From positions 31,614,687 to 31,678,686 of the forward strand of contig NC_082598.1 of NCBI RefSeq assembly GCF_030936135.1: a stretch of DNA of 64,000 nt, read 5' to 3'. Both the position numbers and the translations under genes were made by a program. This stretch comes from Gavia stellata. Taxonomy: Eukaryota > Chordata > Aves > Gaviiformes > Gaviidae. The notes beneath the pieces were generated by a model. That model was given only the letters and a program-made list of their open reading frames with translations. It did no database searches and was not told the origin of the DNA. This document shows, piece by piece, positions 1 through 11,270 of this stretch (positions within the stretch are counted from its first letter, which is position 1; the number at the start of each line of letters is the position of its first letter).

Positions 1-429
1 TATTAAATGGCTAACTGTAAATGAAAATTATAAAGAGTATTTTATCAAATTCTCCTCAACTCTAACAAGCATTATAAGAAGTACTAAAAGATTATTATCA
101 ATATCTAAACTTCTGCAATGTACAAATTGGGCTATGCAGTTAATTCAGTTAAAACACAGAAATTAATTCAACTGAGAATGCCAAAATACAAGCAGGAAAA
201 AAAGTCAATATAATGAAAGCACAGCCCACAGAAAAAAATATGGTAATTTCCTGTTCATCATTCCAACAACCTAAAATACTATCAAAAGTTTCTCAGCCCA
301 ATGGGAACTTAAAATGCTGTATTAATCTGTGTATCAGAGGCAGACACCAAGTAAAATAATCAACGTATTATTAAAACTCAATCAATTTCTAAGAAAAGTA
401 TCTTAAAAGAATAAGAAATATCAAATGAC
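1..429 (-). other. AASDH intron (part)
   Basis: AT-rich intronic sequence between exon 6 and the out-of-window exon 7. No exon or repeat was recognised. Confidence 0.6.
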
Positions 430-536
430 CTATGAATATTTGTCCCTCGCCTTCTACAACTGCAGAACCGTTGGTATCTCTGACTTCAACTTTTGTTCCA
501 AGGAGCGGTGATCCCAAAGGTATAGGGAAATCAGTT
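430..536 (-). CDS. AASDH: AASDH coding exon 6 (residues 376-412, last in window)
   Basis: The acceptor ATGTATTTAG precedes 536. It reads TDFPIPLGSPLLGTKVEV and RDTNGSAVVEGEGQIFIG. The only GT at the family exon edge is GTCATT (429-424), a weak 5' splice site. The next exons lie beyond position 1. Confidence 0.87.
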
Positions 537-3500
537 CTAAATACATTAAAGAGAGAAATAGTAAAAACCTTTCCCTTCTGAACACAAAGCAACTGTTCCA
601 GAAATGAGCTAGCATACAGTCTTTTAAAGGATTGGTATTAGAGCAAAAGTAGATGCTTCGGGCTTCTCTCTACAAATGTTTCTTCTTTAAAAACACCTCA
701 ATTTGTTCAAAATTCAAACCCTCATCAATGTCCATGGGTTTCATTATCACATACTAAAACCCAAAGAATGATAGAAAAATAAGGCCTGAATGGACCCTGA
801 AATACCCTCAGAGTACCCTGAGAGTTTCAGACAGTTTTTAAGTCCCCCAGGTTGAAACTCCCATCAAGTTCAACCAATTTAAACACATGTAACTGCTTTC
901 TAATTAATTCTTTCCCTGTCCTACCTAGTTTGAGCTTTTATTCTATTTTATTACTGATGTTGTGGCACAAGTACAGTTGACTCTTTCAGAAAAGACTGAA
1001 ATAAAAGAAACTGTGATTTCAATGTCATGTATCTATTATAGATGACTTCTATTGAGCTGCAGACCAACTCCTTCCTTTCCCTTCACTCTCTAGCCTCTTC
1101 AAGCACTTGCAGAACATCATTTATTGAATATATTTCTGAGTGGGAGTAGTATATTTTCTTCAGTAAAGCAAAATTTAAAAAACAAAGTAACTTTAAACAA
1201 CTTTGGTAATACATGAAGTTAGGCATGGGTTCCAGTTCAATTTCTATCATAAACTATCATATTTTAACCTAGCTCCTCTTATTTAGGCTGTTGAAACTTC
1301 TCCTTTTCTCCGATCAGACAATGAATTCTTTATCTCCAGTTGACCAAAAAGCAGTCAAATTTTGTAAAATGTGTATTTCTGCCAAGGGAGAATCTTCTCC
1401 TCCTTTTCCTTCCTCTGGTCAACTTCAAAATAGAATTACTTGACAAACAGGTATGAGAAAGCATCCCAGATATTCAATGTGTCTGCTCCATACTATGCGG
1501 AAGTCCCAACGCAAAGACAAAACCAAAAAATGAATAGAATTTAACACTGCCAAACCAACCCCAAGATTCCTACATATACCATAGAACAGCAAAAATAAAA
1601 GACAAACAACACGTCATTTGGACGTTATTATTAAGAGACTAGGGATTAGACATTTAATTCTGCCAAACTTAGCTAAAAGACAGAGGGGTGCAGACCACTA
1701 AGGCACTAACTTTGTGCTGATTTTTTTCATTTTCTAGCATCCTCTAGAAACTCTGCCAGTTTTCATCATTCAGCTAGCAAAAATAAAAGCCCACTGTACT
1801 CCAACTGTCCCACCAATACTAAGAAACAAAGAAGACATAAAATGGCCTGTCCTGGTTTTGTTGTATCTGGGGCTGCTTACTGCAAAGGAACCCTCTTTTG
1901 CTTTGCAATGAGGCGTAGAGGGAACAGGCTCTCAGGTGAAGGTTGGGAGACAACAGTCAGAGACTATAAAAACTTCCGTCATTCTAACTGCACCTCAGTT
2001 AGGACTGTAGAACACCACATGGTCTCCGGAGCACAGAAACTTTTGAGTAGAAAAAACAGTTTCACTAAGGAGAAAGTAATGTTTGAACTCAGAGAAACCA
2101 AAATGAAAATTATTTTTGCATGATAATTTAGTAACACTTTATGACCATCCACCATTTTTCAGTCTTCAAGGGTTTAAGTACCAGGTTAATAGATCGCATC
2201 ATTTGTCCAAAACATCCCATTTCATAGCACATGTCTAACTCAAGTCACATGTATAATTATCATTCCAGGGAATAATTACACATTTCAGAAAGCAAATGAA
2301 ACATTGAGCTAACTGGAAGTACCTTTCACAACCTTGACACTCCTGCAACTCTCTTTATAAAATACAATGAACAAAAAAAAGTCAGTAATTGAGTAAAAAT
2401 GGCAGAGTGGCAAATGATGAAAAGAAGTACTTCTGGAAGTCCAAGTAAAATTACTGTGAGACCCTGGGTGAGCCACTTTGGACAAATTTCTGTCATCCAT
2501 ACTAGTCAAGTAATATCAGTGGGATCATTTGCTGAATAGTGTATTATCCAATATTAGAAAAAAGACCAGTACCTAGTCTCCACTTAATCGATTATTTGTG
2601 GAGTTTTAAAAACCGTAGGCAAAAGCATGGTACATGTATACCTACTGACTAAATTTAAAAGTAATCTTTGAGCATTTTTGCTTAAAATAACTAAATCTCA
2701 GAAGAAACATTCTGAACTTGATAGAGCTAAACCACGAGTATATCTTTGTTCTGAGGCTATGATTAAGAGATACAGAGCCCCATTTCTTTACTCTCAAGAC
2801 AGCTGTGTTAGGTTTCTACTCTTTGAACGTGCAAGATCTCACTGGCAAAGCCTCATGATGAGCAAGAGTATGGCTAACTGATGTTACTAGCAAATTAGGT
2901 AGGAGCCGTTTGCCTGCCGAAGTGCAACACTGATTCAATACTGCCACATATTCAGAGACAGTACACCCTAGACTAGGCTAGTCCAGGTTCAGCATGTGGA
3001 ATCACAGGCTGGAACGAGGAAGAGGTCTAGATACAGAGATGACTAAAACAGAGACCATCAAAACACGTTATGTGAAACTTAACAGGTCGACAAGTACACA
3101 GAATTTCAGACTGCAGTTCTGTTGTTCAAGAATCACTCATCAACAACTTTTACTTGAGGGGGGTGTATTAGAGCAAGAGAAAATAGATTAGTCTATTTCT
3201 ACATAAAAACCAAATGTAACTTCTACCAGCATAAAGACTCATGAGGACTCAGTAGCCCTGGGAACATGAGACCAAGGTTCTATTTCTAGTGATTTTCATC
3301 ATTCACATGCCAAGCCATGAAAACAGTGAATTTTCCTACCTAAAATCAGCACTAAAAACCTCTTCAGGCACCTTGTAGCAAGTGGCCCAGCTTGACACTT
3401 CAGTAATACCATACAGATTAAAAATACTTGTTTTGTTCTCCTTGTGCTTCCAACTTTTCAAGAGATTGAGTACAGGAAATGCTTCACCACCAAGGGCTAA

Positions 3501-6500
3501 GACACGAAGTGAAGTATTTGCAGACAACACTGTTGATTTAATAATGTGAGCTCCAAACCTTCTGAGAAGTGTTGGTGTTGCCTGAATGATACATATTTAA
3601 AAAAAAAAAAAAATTAGAAAAAGATCTGTTGTATTTTTTCACTATGTGTGTACACTCTTCCTGCTTTATCATATCTACTGCACAGCTATATTGTGGATGT
3701 ACTTAACAATCATCTACATATAGCAGGTACCATCAACCATCATATACTAGTACAGATCACGCTGGTGTTTTACGAGATTTTGTTTCTTATGTGAAGCCTT
3801 TAATGAGTACTATCAGCACCAATCTATGTTCTTTTGCAAGGTTTCTTCTTTACTTAGATGCATTATGGGTTCCCTGTGGTGTCTCAGCTATTACCTAAAG
3901 TGTGTGCACATTAGTTCTTATGCTAATTACTTTGAAACAGAAAGCAGCAAACACAGTATTCTCTTGATGTTACTGTTTGAGCTTTTTTCCCTTCGTTCCA
4001 GCATGTTACAGCTAAAATATAGCCTATACATCTGATTAACCTGCATTTAGAACATTTAAAGACCTTTCCATAACACTAAAAAATCCTAGGATGCCATATT
4101 CTGGGTTGTTCCCGATTTGTGTAACTATAACAGTTTACAAAGATTAGTTTTTCTGAAAGCTTTCACATTACACTCTAAAATGAGCAGGGGAAAAAGAAAA
4201 CTATTGGTGATGCAGAGCCCCTTCACCAAAGGGAAAAACAACAAATCATTTTAACAGACACACTTCACTCTCATTCTTGCCTACTTTTTCTAGTAAAGAG
4301 GACTGGAAAATTCATGGAGTTATTTCTTACCAGGTTATTTTCTTCTAGTAATATATGAAGACCATAACTTTTCAACTGATCATTTTAACTTTAGTGAATT
4401 ATAGTGAAGAAAAAAGGGGGAAAAAATTACTCTTCCCCTCCCTCATAGTAACTTTTCAGATTTCTCAAGTATGTTCAAGCAAGTCAAGAGGAGAAGGAAT
4501 TTTCTTGCTATAATTTAAGAAACATCATAAAACTATTCATCATCAGTTAAGCTATAAGGAGAACATTTTTGTCATTAATTCAGCTGAGAAGCCCTTCCTT
4601 CACTGATAAAGGCAGTGATCAAAAAAATCGCAAAATCAAACTTTTCTTGGAAGGACATCTCAAATATCTTAATTCATCAGATTTCGCCTTTCTCTATTAA
4701 TGCTTTACATGCTTAAAAAAATACATATCTTAAAGAGTCTTAAAAAACATACTTAAAAAATCCTGCTAATAAAGATTAGTATCTCTGAGATTTTTTTCTA
4801 AAAGCAAGTGAGCTAAACTGATGAAGAAACTTGTGTATCGTAGGAAAATCTACACCGTCGAGATTTATAGCAATCATAATAAATAAAAATAAGAGCAGAG
4901 AATAAAATTACAAAATATTTATAACTAGTGGATTTTTTTCTGCTGTGGAATCTTCAGCTAACTACTCAAGTAATCTTAAATTTATACCCCACAGTCTCAA
5001 CTACTACCAATCCTCCAAACGAAAAGGAAATTGCAGCATTTCTATGAGTGCAAATACTTCAGAATTACATTCATGACAAAGCAAGGCTTAGGGGTTGATT
5101 TATCACAAATAATAGACTAATCAGACCACACTCATTTTGTTCAAAGTCAGTTACAAGTGAGATCTATTTCTAGCAACTCTTCCCCCCACACCTGATTTAA
5201 GTTTCTATATTCAATTAACAGTTTTACAAAATTCCTCGTTACAGTACAAGGCAAGGGCTAGGCTTACTTAGCTATCCTGGATGCTCATAACTTCAAGTAC
5301 ATTTTCCAAAAATGAACTTTGAAATTATGAAAATTGAGATAATATAGGAGATGATCTATTCCAAAATATAAGAGGCACATGAAGCCTCATTTAAGCAGGT
5401 GGCCTGAAAACATAAGTGTTGCTGTGGAATCAATTATTCTCCTGCTCTCATTATTGTAAAAACGACAAACATTTTATTACCCTATAAATGGCACTAGTTT
5501 AGTTGTTGTATTTTTAGCATAGAGACTACCGTTAAAACTGAAAAGTTGTTTATGAGGACAGGCTCTAAGATCAAGCCCACTAAAAAGTGCTAAAATGGTC
5601 TGTAACAGATTACTCCATTACCAGATTCTTCAGAACTAACTGCTTAATTAACAGAATAAATTAATTCTTAAGAATTAATGGTTTCTTACGATGAATGTTG
5701 GTTTTATCTTTAGTTCATTGTCTTCTGCCACAATATGTTTGAGGCTTCAATCAAATGGTAATTTTCTAAACAGCTAACACTCTATAGCAAAAAGGATAGC
5801 ATGAGCTATGCTTTCAAGGAAGAATGCTCCTACTCTATTATCCTTAGCATCTAGACTGATGAAAAGTAGTACACATTAGCAAAGGTGAGAAGCAAGACAC
5901 TGAAGACACTTATCTTGGGTGTTACCCACCTGCAACACTGTCACACGGTGATGATGAAATAGAGCAGCAGACAGCTCCACCGGCATCATTTTAATAGTGT
6001 TTGGTACTACAAGAATAGAGGCTCCACTTGTCAGAGCAATGAACAATTCAACCACGGATGGGTCAAATGTTAGAGGAGAAGCCAGGAATAGCGTATCATC
6101 CTGTGTGATCTCAAATATGGATCTAAAATAAGAAAGCTAGGAATTACAAACCTGATGCATGTTTCCGTCTTCCAAACTGGAAGAGCAACAAGAAAGAAAC
6201 GCGTTTTAGCAAAGCTATGGTCCTAAGGGCTGCTCTGAATATACAGCCATATGCAGGCCAGACAATTTGAGCAAGAGCTTCTGCCTCAAGACTGTAACTA
6301 TTGATTAAACTAATGAGGCCCTTTACAAAGATATCCACCACATTACACACCTGTACAGTACATTGAAGGGCATATTTCAACTAATGGAGGAAAAGAAAGA
6401 AGAAAAAAAAAAGAGAGAAGGAAAAAAAAAAGAGAGAAGAAAGAAAAAAAAGAGAGAAGAAGAAAAAAAGAGAGAAGAAGGAAAAAAAAAGAGAGAAGAA

Positions 6501-9500
6501 GGAAAAAAAACAGCGAAGAAGAGTTGGTATTTTCCATAATAGGTTTTTTCCGAAAGTATTAAATGAAACAGAAAGAAACCCAGTTAGCCTAAAAAGGAAT
6601 TAGGACTTAAAAACTACAGAAATATAACTGTGAATGAATAATTAACTTTGTTATCTATTTCTTCTAAGCCACAAGCCAGAATACAATACTTACAGGAACA
6701 GCATATTATTTGAAGTACACCCCTCAAAAATTCAGGTAAAGCACCATTCGAACATTAAAAATAACATTTAGAGAAACAAAATTTTATACAATACTGTTTA
6801 GAAACAATAGAAACAAACACAAAGAAATCTGAAAAGGCAGGGAAGGAGGCAGAAGCGAAGGAGCGTTAGCAAAAACCCGATCTACGCTCATCTGAGGTAT
6901 TAAAAGTCCCTAAATGTCAAATTTGTAAAAGCACTTAAAAGGAAAACTGGAAACCACACTTACTTAAGATGCTGAATATTTGGCACTATACATTTATGAG
7001 GCACTCTGACTATTTTGGGGATCCCTGTAGTTCCTGATGTATGCAAGACGTATGCTAAAGAGTATTTCTGGCCAACGTCCATGTATCCTCCTTCTGATGT
7101 TTTTACTTCTGTTTGATCTGGGCAAACGGTATATCCTGGCTGCGAGTTACCCATAGCTTTGAAAGGCTCATATTTATTTTTCACATAGTCTACTTGTGAA
7201 TTTAAATCAGCGTTGCTCGAGCTCATTTGGAAGAGACTTAAACCAATATGTTCTATTGTGGAAGAACTGTGGTAAAACCAACCAACATGGGACATCCGGA
7301 ATTTCTGTAAGAGAAAATAAACAATTTAAACAGTAGAACTCAGGACGCACTGTTATTGTTCTACTGTATGCAATGAAATATGAAACAGCGTTTCATACAA
7401 ATAAGCTGTGATTTTTCATCTCTCTACTTTTGGAGGACACACATCAGACAGTTTAAGCTCATGTATTTTTATATATTAAGTATGAGTGAACACAGACTTT
7501 ATAAATGAGGAATAAACAATTCTCTGAGCAAATAATGAAAAGAAAGGGAAAATATACAAAAGACTTCTGAATTCTGCAGAAGACAAAGAACTCTGAACTG
7601 TAACTAGATGGCCCAATCTTGTCTATTCCTTTTGCAATGACTGAGGGTACAAGATTTGGGAGGAGTTGAACAAAGGGAAATCAAAGAATTAAATGCAGAA
7701 GTTATTTTCAACTATTGCAAAGACTTCCAACTCTCAACCTTGACATATGGAGAAACAAGTCTGGAAAAGTCTTCCAACGCCAGTGCCCTACAAGCTTGCC
7801 TGGACAACACTATAATAGGAAAGTAGGCAAATTTTTTTTAACAGGGGGAGAAGCACTTTGTACTTCTAGTTTTAAAGATGTTATTTTCTGAATGAGAAAG
7901 ACAACCTCTTGACATGAAGAAACAAAACGACTCCACCCAAGTTTATTAAAACAGAATACAATCTGAATAGCTACACATTTCTAAATTGTCCTTTAATGCT
8001 TCCTGTAGAAGCCTGAACACTTACATCTATTTTGTCATTCTCAACAAGAATATATTGAAGATTGCTTTTCTTCATGAAGTAAGCAGATAACATTGGTGGT
8101 GCATCTGGATCAATAGCAGAATAGGCAGCTGGAACTTGAAGGATTCTAGCAAGACAAAAATGTTTTAAATGTATTGAAAAAAAATAAGAAAATCCTCTTA
8201 AATCTCACTAACATTTCTTTGATGCTGCAATTAGTTCCCAGAGCCAGAAAATATAGTCATAATATGACTTTTGAAGTTTTTGTTAGAAATAAAATAGGAA
8301 ACAAATTATAATCAGTGTTGCCTTTTGGTATTTTACAGCAAGGAGAAAGATTAAAAGCTACATGAAAACATTCCAAATCCTTCCTGGCCAAGCAGGTTGG
8401 TGATGACAAAGGTATCCCTGACATCAACAGCACCACGTTTTAAAAGCTTCTGCTATTGACTAGGAACAGAAATGTAAACTTTTCATTTATACATATACAA
8501 CATGTATAAACATTTTTTAAAAAAACACCAAAAGTCTGCATACTGAAAACACTTTTTGTTCTCACTAGTCTAAAGAATCCAGCGTAAGAAAATCTGAGCA
8601 CGTACTGGAATTTCTTCCCTAATAAACAAAGAGAGGAACGCTAAGTATCATCCTGCGCTCGGCGTGCTTTACGTTGTACTGCTTCCTCAACAGTTGCTCA
8701 CTACCATCCCCCCCTCTAGTGGCTCCATTTGGTAAAGACAAGCACTTGAATGTCTTAACGCCACAAAAAGCCAAGACGAGTAAGTGGTGAACAGTTCCCA
8801 TAAATCTTCACATTTCTTCTAAGGCTGGGTTCTCAAGTACGATTAGTTATATTTCCTCTTTCTGCAAGTGATTTATCCCTGCAGTAACGATGAGATCCAG
8901 AATGAAGACTTGGATACCGCAGCATTCTGCATACTTTAACAGCCACTGGAATCAGCAAGCACCTAAGCCTGCCCTGCTTCATATATAGCAGCGACAGCTG
9001 TAAGACTCAAAACACCCCAGTAGCTCCCAGTCAAAAGAAAACTGTGTTGCTGCTCAGTTCATATGGACATAAGATAAATCAGGTTGGAAGGCACCTCAGA
9101 ATGCCTAATCCAACCTCCTGCTCAAGCAGGGCCAGCTGTGAGACCAGACCAGGTTGTTCAGGACTTTATAAAGTCAGGTTGTGGAAACCTCCAGGGATGG
9201 TGCCTGCACAACTCTGGGCAACCTGCTCCACTGCTGGACTGCGGGAAAAGTGTTTCCTAATCAGTGAGAAAGCTCCTCAGTGCTTCTGGGAGGTTTACGA
9301 TTACAGCACTCGCTCACTTCACTGAAATCTTTATAGTCAACTGCGATACAACTTGCGCTGTTGTGTATTTTGGGTGCAGTGTGACAACAGGCAAACACAG
9401 AGACAGATGATCCTCCTAAGAAGCGCAACTGCTGCTGTATACATCAGCTGAAAAAAATATGCTTTTGATGCTGCAATTCTATACCACATCAGAAATGGAT

Positions 9501-10371
9501 ATAAAAGATACATATATAAAGGATACAAACATTAGAATTCATGAACAGAAGCAGGATTTTCAAAATTGCTGAATTAACATGAGTGTTGAGATCACAAATA
9601 TTTCCGTTTCCTAGCCATTAAATAATCAATGTCACTCTACTGCTGCATTGCTCATTACTTTTTTCTACAGTATTTGTAATGGAACTGTAACTGTATACTC
9701 ATTTAGCTTAAAGCATGACATTTATTTTCAATGCTTATTTTTGCTAGCAAGAAAAGAATACATTAAAAAACCTGCATAATCATATTTATTCTGTTAGATC
9801 ACCTCCATTTTTAAACAAGCACAACAAAGATACTAGTCATTAATTTTTAAAATTTCTATAAATATACTTAATCATACACTTTTAAGAAAATGGATATTGT
9901 TACATACACTTTAGACCAATGAACTTAAGATTCAAAACAACTTTAGCAGTGGCTTTTCAAAAGATTATAATACTGCCATTTTTTTTTCTTAAAGAATGCA
10001 AGACTCCAATGCCTCTTGACCATATTACTATGGTATTACTGCATTTTTGTTATTATTAAAAATATAAACAAACTGAAAATTTGCTTTTATAGACATGACC
10101 CTTAAAAAACCAACACAGATTGCAAGCATTCAAACCATTACCCTAAGATCCAAGAGGGTAAGTTTATTCCTGGGTAGCAGTAAAGGCCAATTTCACATTT
10201 TCCTTGCTGATCACAGTGCTTTCGAAGGAAAGCTGTTAATTCCATGGCAAGCTTAACCACCGTCCCATATGTGTAGAAAGTTGGAGGTTTGTCACTGCAT
10301 TCATCAAACCAAACTGCTTTTCTATCAGAGTACAGGCCAGCTGCCTGATTCACCAGTTCCTGAAGAGTCAT
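430..10371 (-). CDS. AASDH: AASDH (acyl-CoA synthetase family member 4), coding span in window, 6 exons, 3' part missing
   Basis: Minus-strand gene whose six visible exons (10371-10142, 8145-8025, 7304-6964, 6122-5930, 3581-3340, 536-430) join in frame to 411 codons plus one base; the full family protein is about 1,100 aa, so the rest lies beyond position 1. The product is an ANL-superfamily adenylating enzyme, also called beta-alanine-activating enzyme. In the family an AMP-forming domain is followed by a carrier domain and C-terminal PQQ/beta-propeller repeats; only the adenylation domain is visible here. Seen: phosphate-binding loop HTSGTTG at residues 205-211, LALGGEAFP at 323-331, and the A5-type motif YGITE at 352-356. 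It is transcribed in the same direction as PPAT, downstream of it. Its proposed role in lysine degradation comes from family naming and the physiological substrate is unsettled. The identification is firm. Confidence 0.93.
537..3339 (-). other. AASDH intron, 2.8 kb, nothing recognised
   Basis: AT-rich sequence between coding exons 5 and 6. Open frames here are short and resemble no known protein. No repeat family was recognised by eye. Confidence 0.6.
3340..3581 (-). CDS. AASDH: AASDH coding exon 5 (residues 296-376)
   Basis: The acceptor ATCATTCAG precedes 3581 and the donor GTAGGA is at 3339-3334. It reads ATPTLLRRFG..., LRVLALGGEAFP and IFNLYGITEVSSWAT; YGITE is the adenine-binding A5-type motif. 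It ends two bases into an Arg codon (AG|A). Confidence 0.94.
3582..5929 (-). other. AASDH intron, 2.3 kb, nothing recognised
   Basis: AT-rich intron between coding exons 4 and 5, with a short poly-A run near 3600. No exon, RNA gene or repeat family was recognised. Confidence 0.6.
5930..6122 (-). CDS. AASDH: AASDH coding exon 4 (residues 231-295)
   Basis: The acceptor TTCTTATTTTAG precedes 6122 and the donor GTGGGT is at 5929-5924. It reads SIFEITQDDTLFLASPLTF... through ...HHHRVTVLQ and ends on a codon boundary (193 nt plus the two carried bases make 65 codons). The segment LASPLTFDPSVVE is characteristic of the family. Confidence 0.93.
6386..6510 (+). repeat. 125-bp uninterrupted homopurine tract (A-runs alternating with GAGAGAAG)
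   Basis: Every base from 6386 to 6510 on the plus strand is A or G. It is a degenerate tandem array of an A-run followed by GAGAGAAGAAGG-like blocks of roughly 20-23 bp. It lies in the AASDH intron between exons 3 and 4 (6123-6963), about 265 bp past the exon 4 acceptor. In the AASDH transcript it is a long pyrimidine tract. Such tracts can form triplex (H-) DNA or bind pyrimidine-tract proteins; either effect here is inference. Confidence 0.9.
6964..7304 (-). CDS. AASDH: AASDH coding exon 3 with the ATP phosphate loop (residues 118-231)
   Basis: The acceptor TTTTCTCTTACAG precedes 7304 and the donor GTAAGT is at 6963-6958. The first 70 or so residues are poorly conserved and polar. The end holds LAYVLHTSGTTGIPK, the Gly/Thr-rich loop that binds ATP phosphates in adenylate-forming enzymes, then VRVPHKCIVPNIQH. 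The exon ends two bases into a codon. Confidence 0.94.
7305..8024 (-). other. AASDH intron, 0.7 kb
   Basis: Intron between coding exons 2 and 3, AT-rich. No feature was seen apart from its splice sites. Confidence 0.6.
8025..8145 (-). CDS. AASDH: AASDH coding exon 2 (residues 77-117)
   Basis: The acceptor TTGTCTTGCTAG precedes 8145 and the donor GTAAGT is at 8024-8019. The 121-nt exon completes the Gly codon and reads ILQVPAAYSAIDPDAPP... to ...QYILVENDKID, ending on a codon boundary. It belongs to the N-terminal half of the adenylation domain. Confidence 0.92.
8146..10141 (-). other. AASDH intron, 2.0 kb, carrying a CR1 fragment
   Basis: Intron between coding exons 1 and 2. The only recognisable content is the CR1 piece at about 9066-9285. 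The rest is AT-rich and unremarkable. Confidence 0.6.
9066..9285 (-). mobile_element. CR1 LINE 3' fragment, minus orientation
   Basis: The sequence aggttggaaggcacctcag, then a run resembling 'taatccaacctcctgctcaagcaggg' split by small changes, then 'cctccagggatggtgcctgc' and 'ctctgggcaacctgctcca', is the reverse complement of the familiar avian CR1 3' region. It is diverged and truncated, with no coding capacity. It is in the same orientation as AASDH. Edges are approximate. Confidence 0.8.
10142..10371 (-). CDS. AASDH: AASDH coding exon 1 (residues 1-77)
   Basis: The start is the ATG at 10371, giving MTLQELVNQAAG, which matches the family N-terminus. The same frame is open back to the acceptor (TTCATCTTTCAG, exon boundary 10395/10396), but no earlier in-frame ATG lies in the exon. 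The donor is GTAATG at 10141-10136, after ...LPSWILG. The exon ends with two bases of a Gly codon that is completed by the next exon. Confidence 0.92.
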
Positions 10372-10395
10372 CTCAGCTGCATATCTGCAGTCCCC
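10372..10395 (-). promoter_or_regulatory. AASDH: AASDH 5' UTR tail with a four-codon upstream ORF overlapping the start (ATGA)
   Basis: Between the acceptor and the main start there is an ATG at 10382-10380 in another frame. It reads four codons and stops at TGA 10370-10368, whose TG is shared with the main ATG, giving an ATGA overlap. This geometry resembles termination-reinitiation control. Whether it works that way is inference. Confidence 0.6.
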
Positions 10396-10739
10396 CTGAA
10401 AGATGAACAAGACTGCGTTGTCATCTCCTAACTTTTAGTACTTTAGTCAAAATATGTAAGTACACAAAACACTACCAAATAGAAAAAAAGGTCCTTGGCA
10501 GAAAACATGCAGCGTCACCACACCTTATATTGCATAAGTATAAAGCTTAATACTTTTATCGTTTACCATGGGTCTCATCCTAGGGCCCAGGATATTGACT
10601 AAGATTTCATTGCACAGAGGTAGTTTGTTCCTCACCTTTACACCTTTATTTTTAAAGCTGGGCACGACTGAATTAGTAACTTTATTAGCACAACTTAATT
10701 AACAGTTTTTTCTGTAATACAATTGTGAAATACGAATCT
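10396..10739 (-). other. AASDH 5' intron, part outside the CpG island
   Basis: Sequence between the acceptor of the start-codon exon and the CpG island. It turns from AT-rich to GC-rich at about 10740. No exon was recognised. Confidence 0.5.
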
Positions 10740-11129
10740 TTCCTTTGCCAGCAGAAAACCCAAGGCGTCGGTTGCCAAGGCCTTTAGGGTACTGCTCGTG
10801 CTGGTGCACCTCTCTGCCCAACGGGGCCCTCCCGTCACGCCCCTACCGGACGACCGAGCCGCGGACCTACGGGCTCCGGGCTGAGGCCAGGGTCAGGACT
10901 CCACAGCGGTCCCGAGCGAGGACAGGCGGCTCCCGCACACTCCCGCCACGCTCAAAGCCCCCCGTTTCCACACACGGCCTGGCCGCTCCCAGGGCGGGTG
11001 GCTGCGCCAAGAGCACCGCGGGACCTCTCCGGGACAGACGCTATCAGCACGGCCCCGCCGACCTTTGCCGCTGGCCCCAACGGCCGGGGCTCCGAGCAAC
11101 GGCAACGGCTACGCCGCACGGGTCCCCAC

Positions 11130-11250
11130 CTGAGGCAGCGCCGAGCTACACCTCCCAGCGCCCTCCTTCGCTCCGTCACCGCCTAGCAACGGAAGGTCAA
11201 CGCTTCTGACTGGCGGGACAGTGTTAGTCCTGCCCGACTCTGCAGTAACG
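11130..11250 (-). promoter_or_regulatory. AASDH: Putative noncoding exon 1 of AASDH
   Basis: The coding exon begins at a splice acceptor, so an upstream exon must exist. The best minus-strand donor in the island is GCCTCAG|GTGGGG, with the exon ending at 11130. The 5' end is unknown; a CCAAT palindrome at 11261-11270 would sit just upstream. Splicing should be confirmed with transcripts. Confidence 0.4.
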
Positions 11251-11260
11251 CGGCGCTCTC

Positions 11261-11270
11261 ATTGGCCAAT
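11261..11270. promoter_or_regulatory. Palindromic CCAAT box (ATTGGCCAAT)
   Basis: A perfect 10-bp palindrome presenting a CCAAT box on each strand, in the AASDH CpG island. CCAAT boxes in such islands usually bind NF-Y. The symmetry would suit firing in either direction. Confidence 0.65.
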
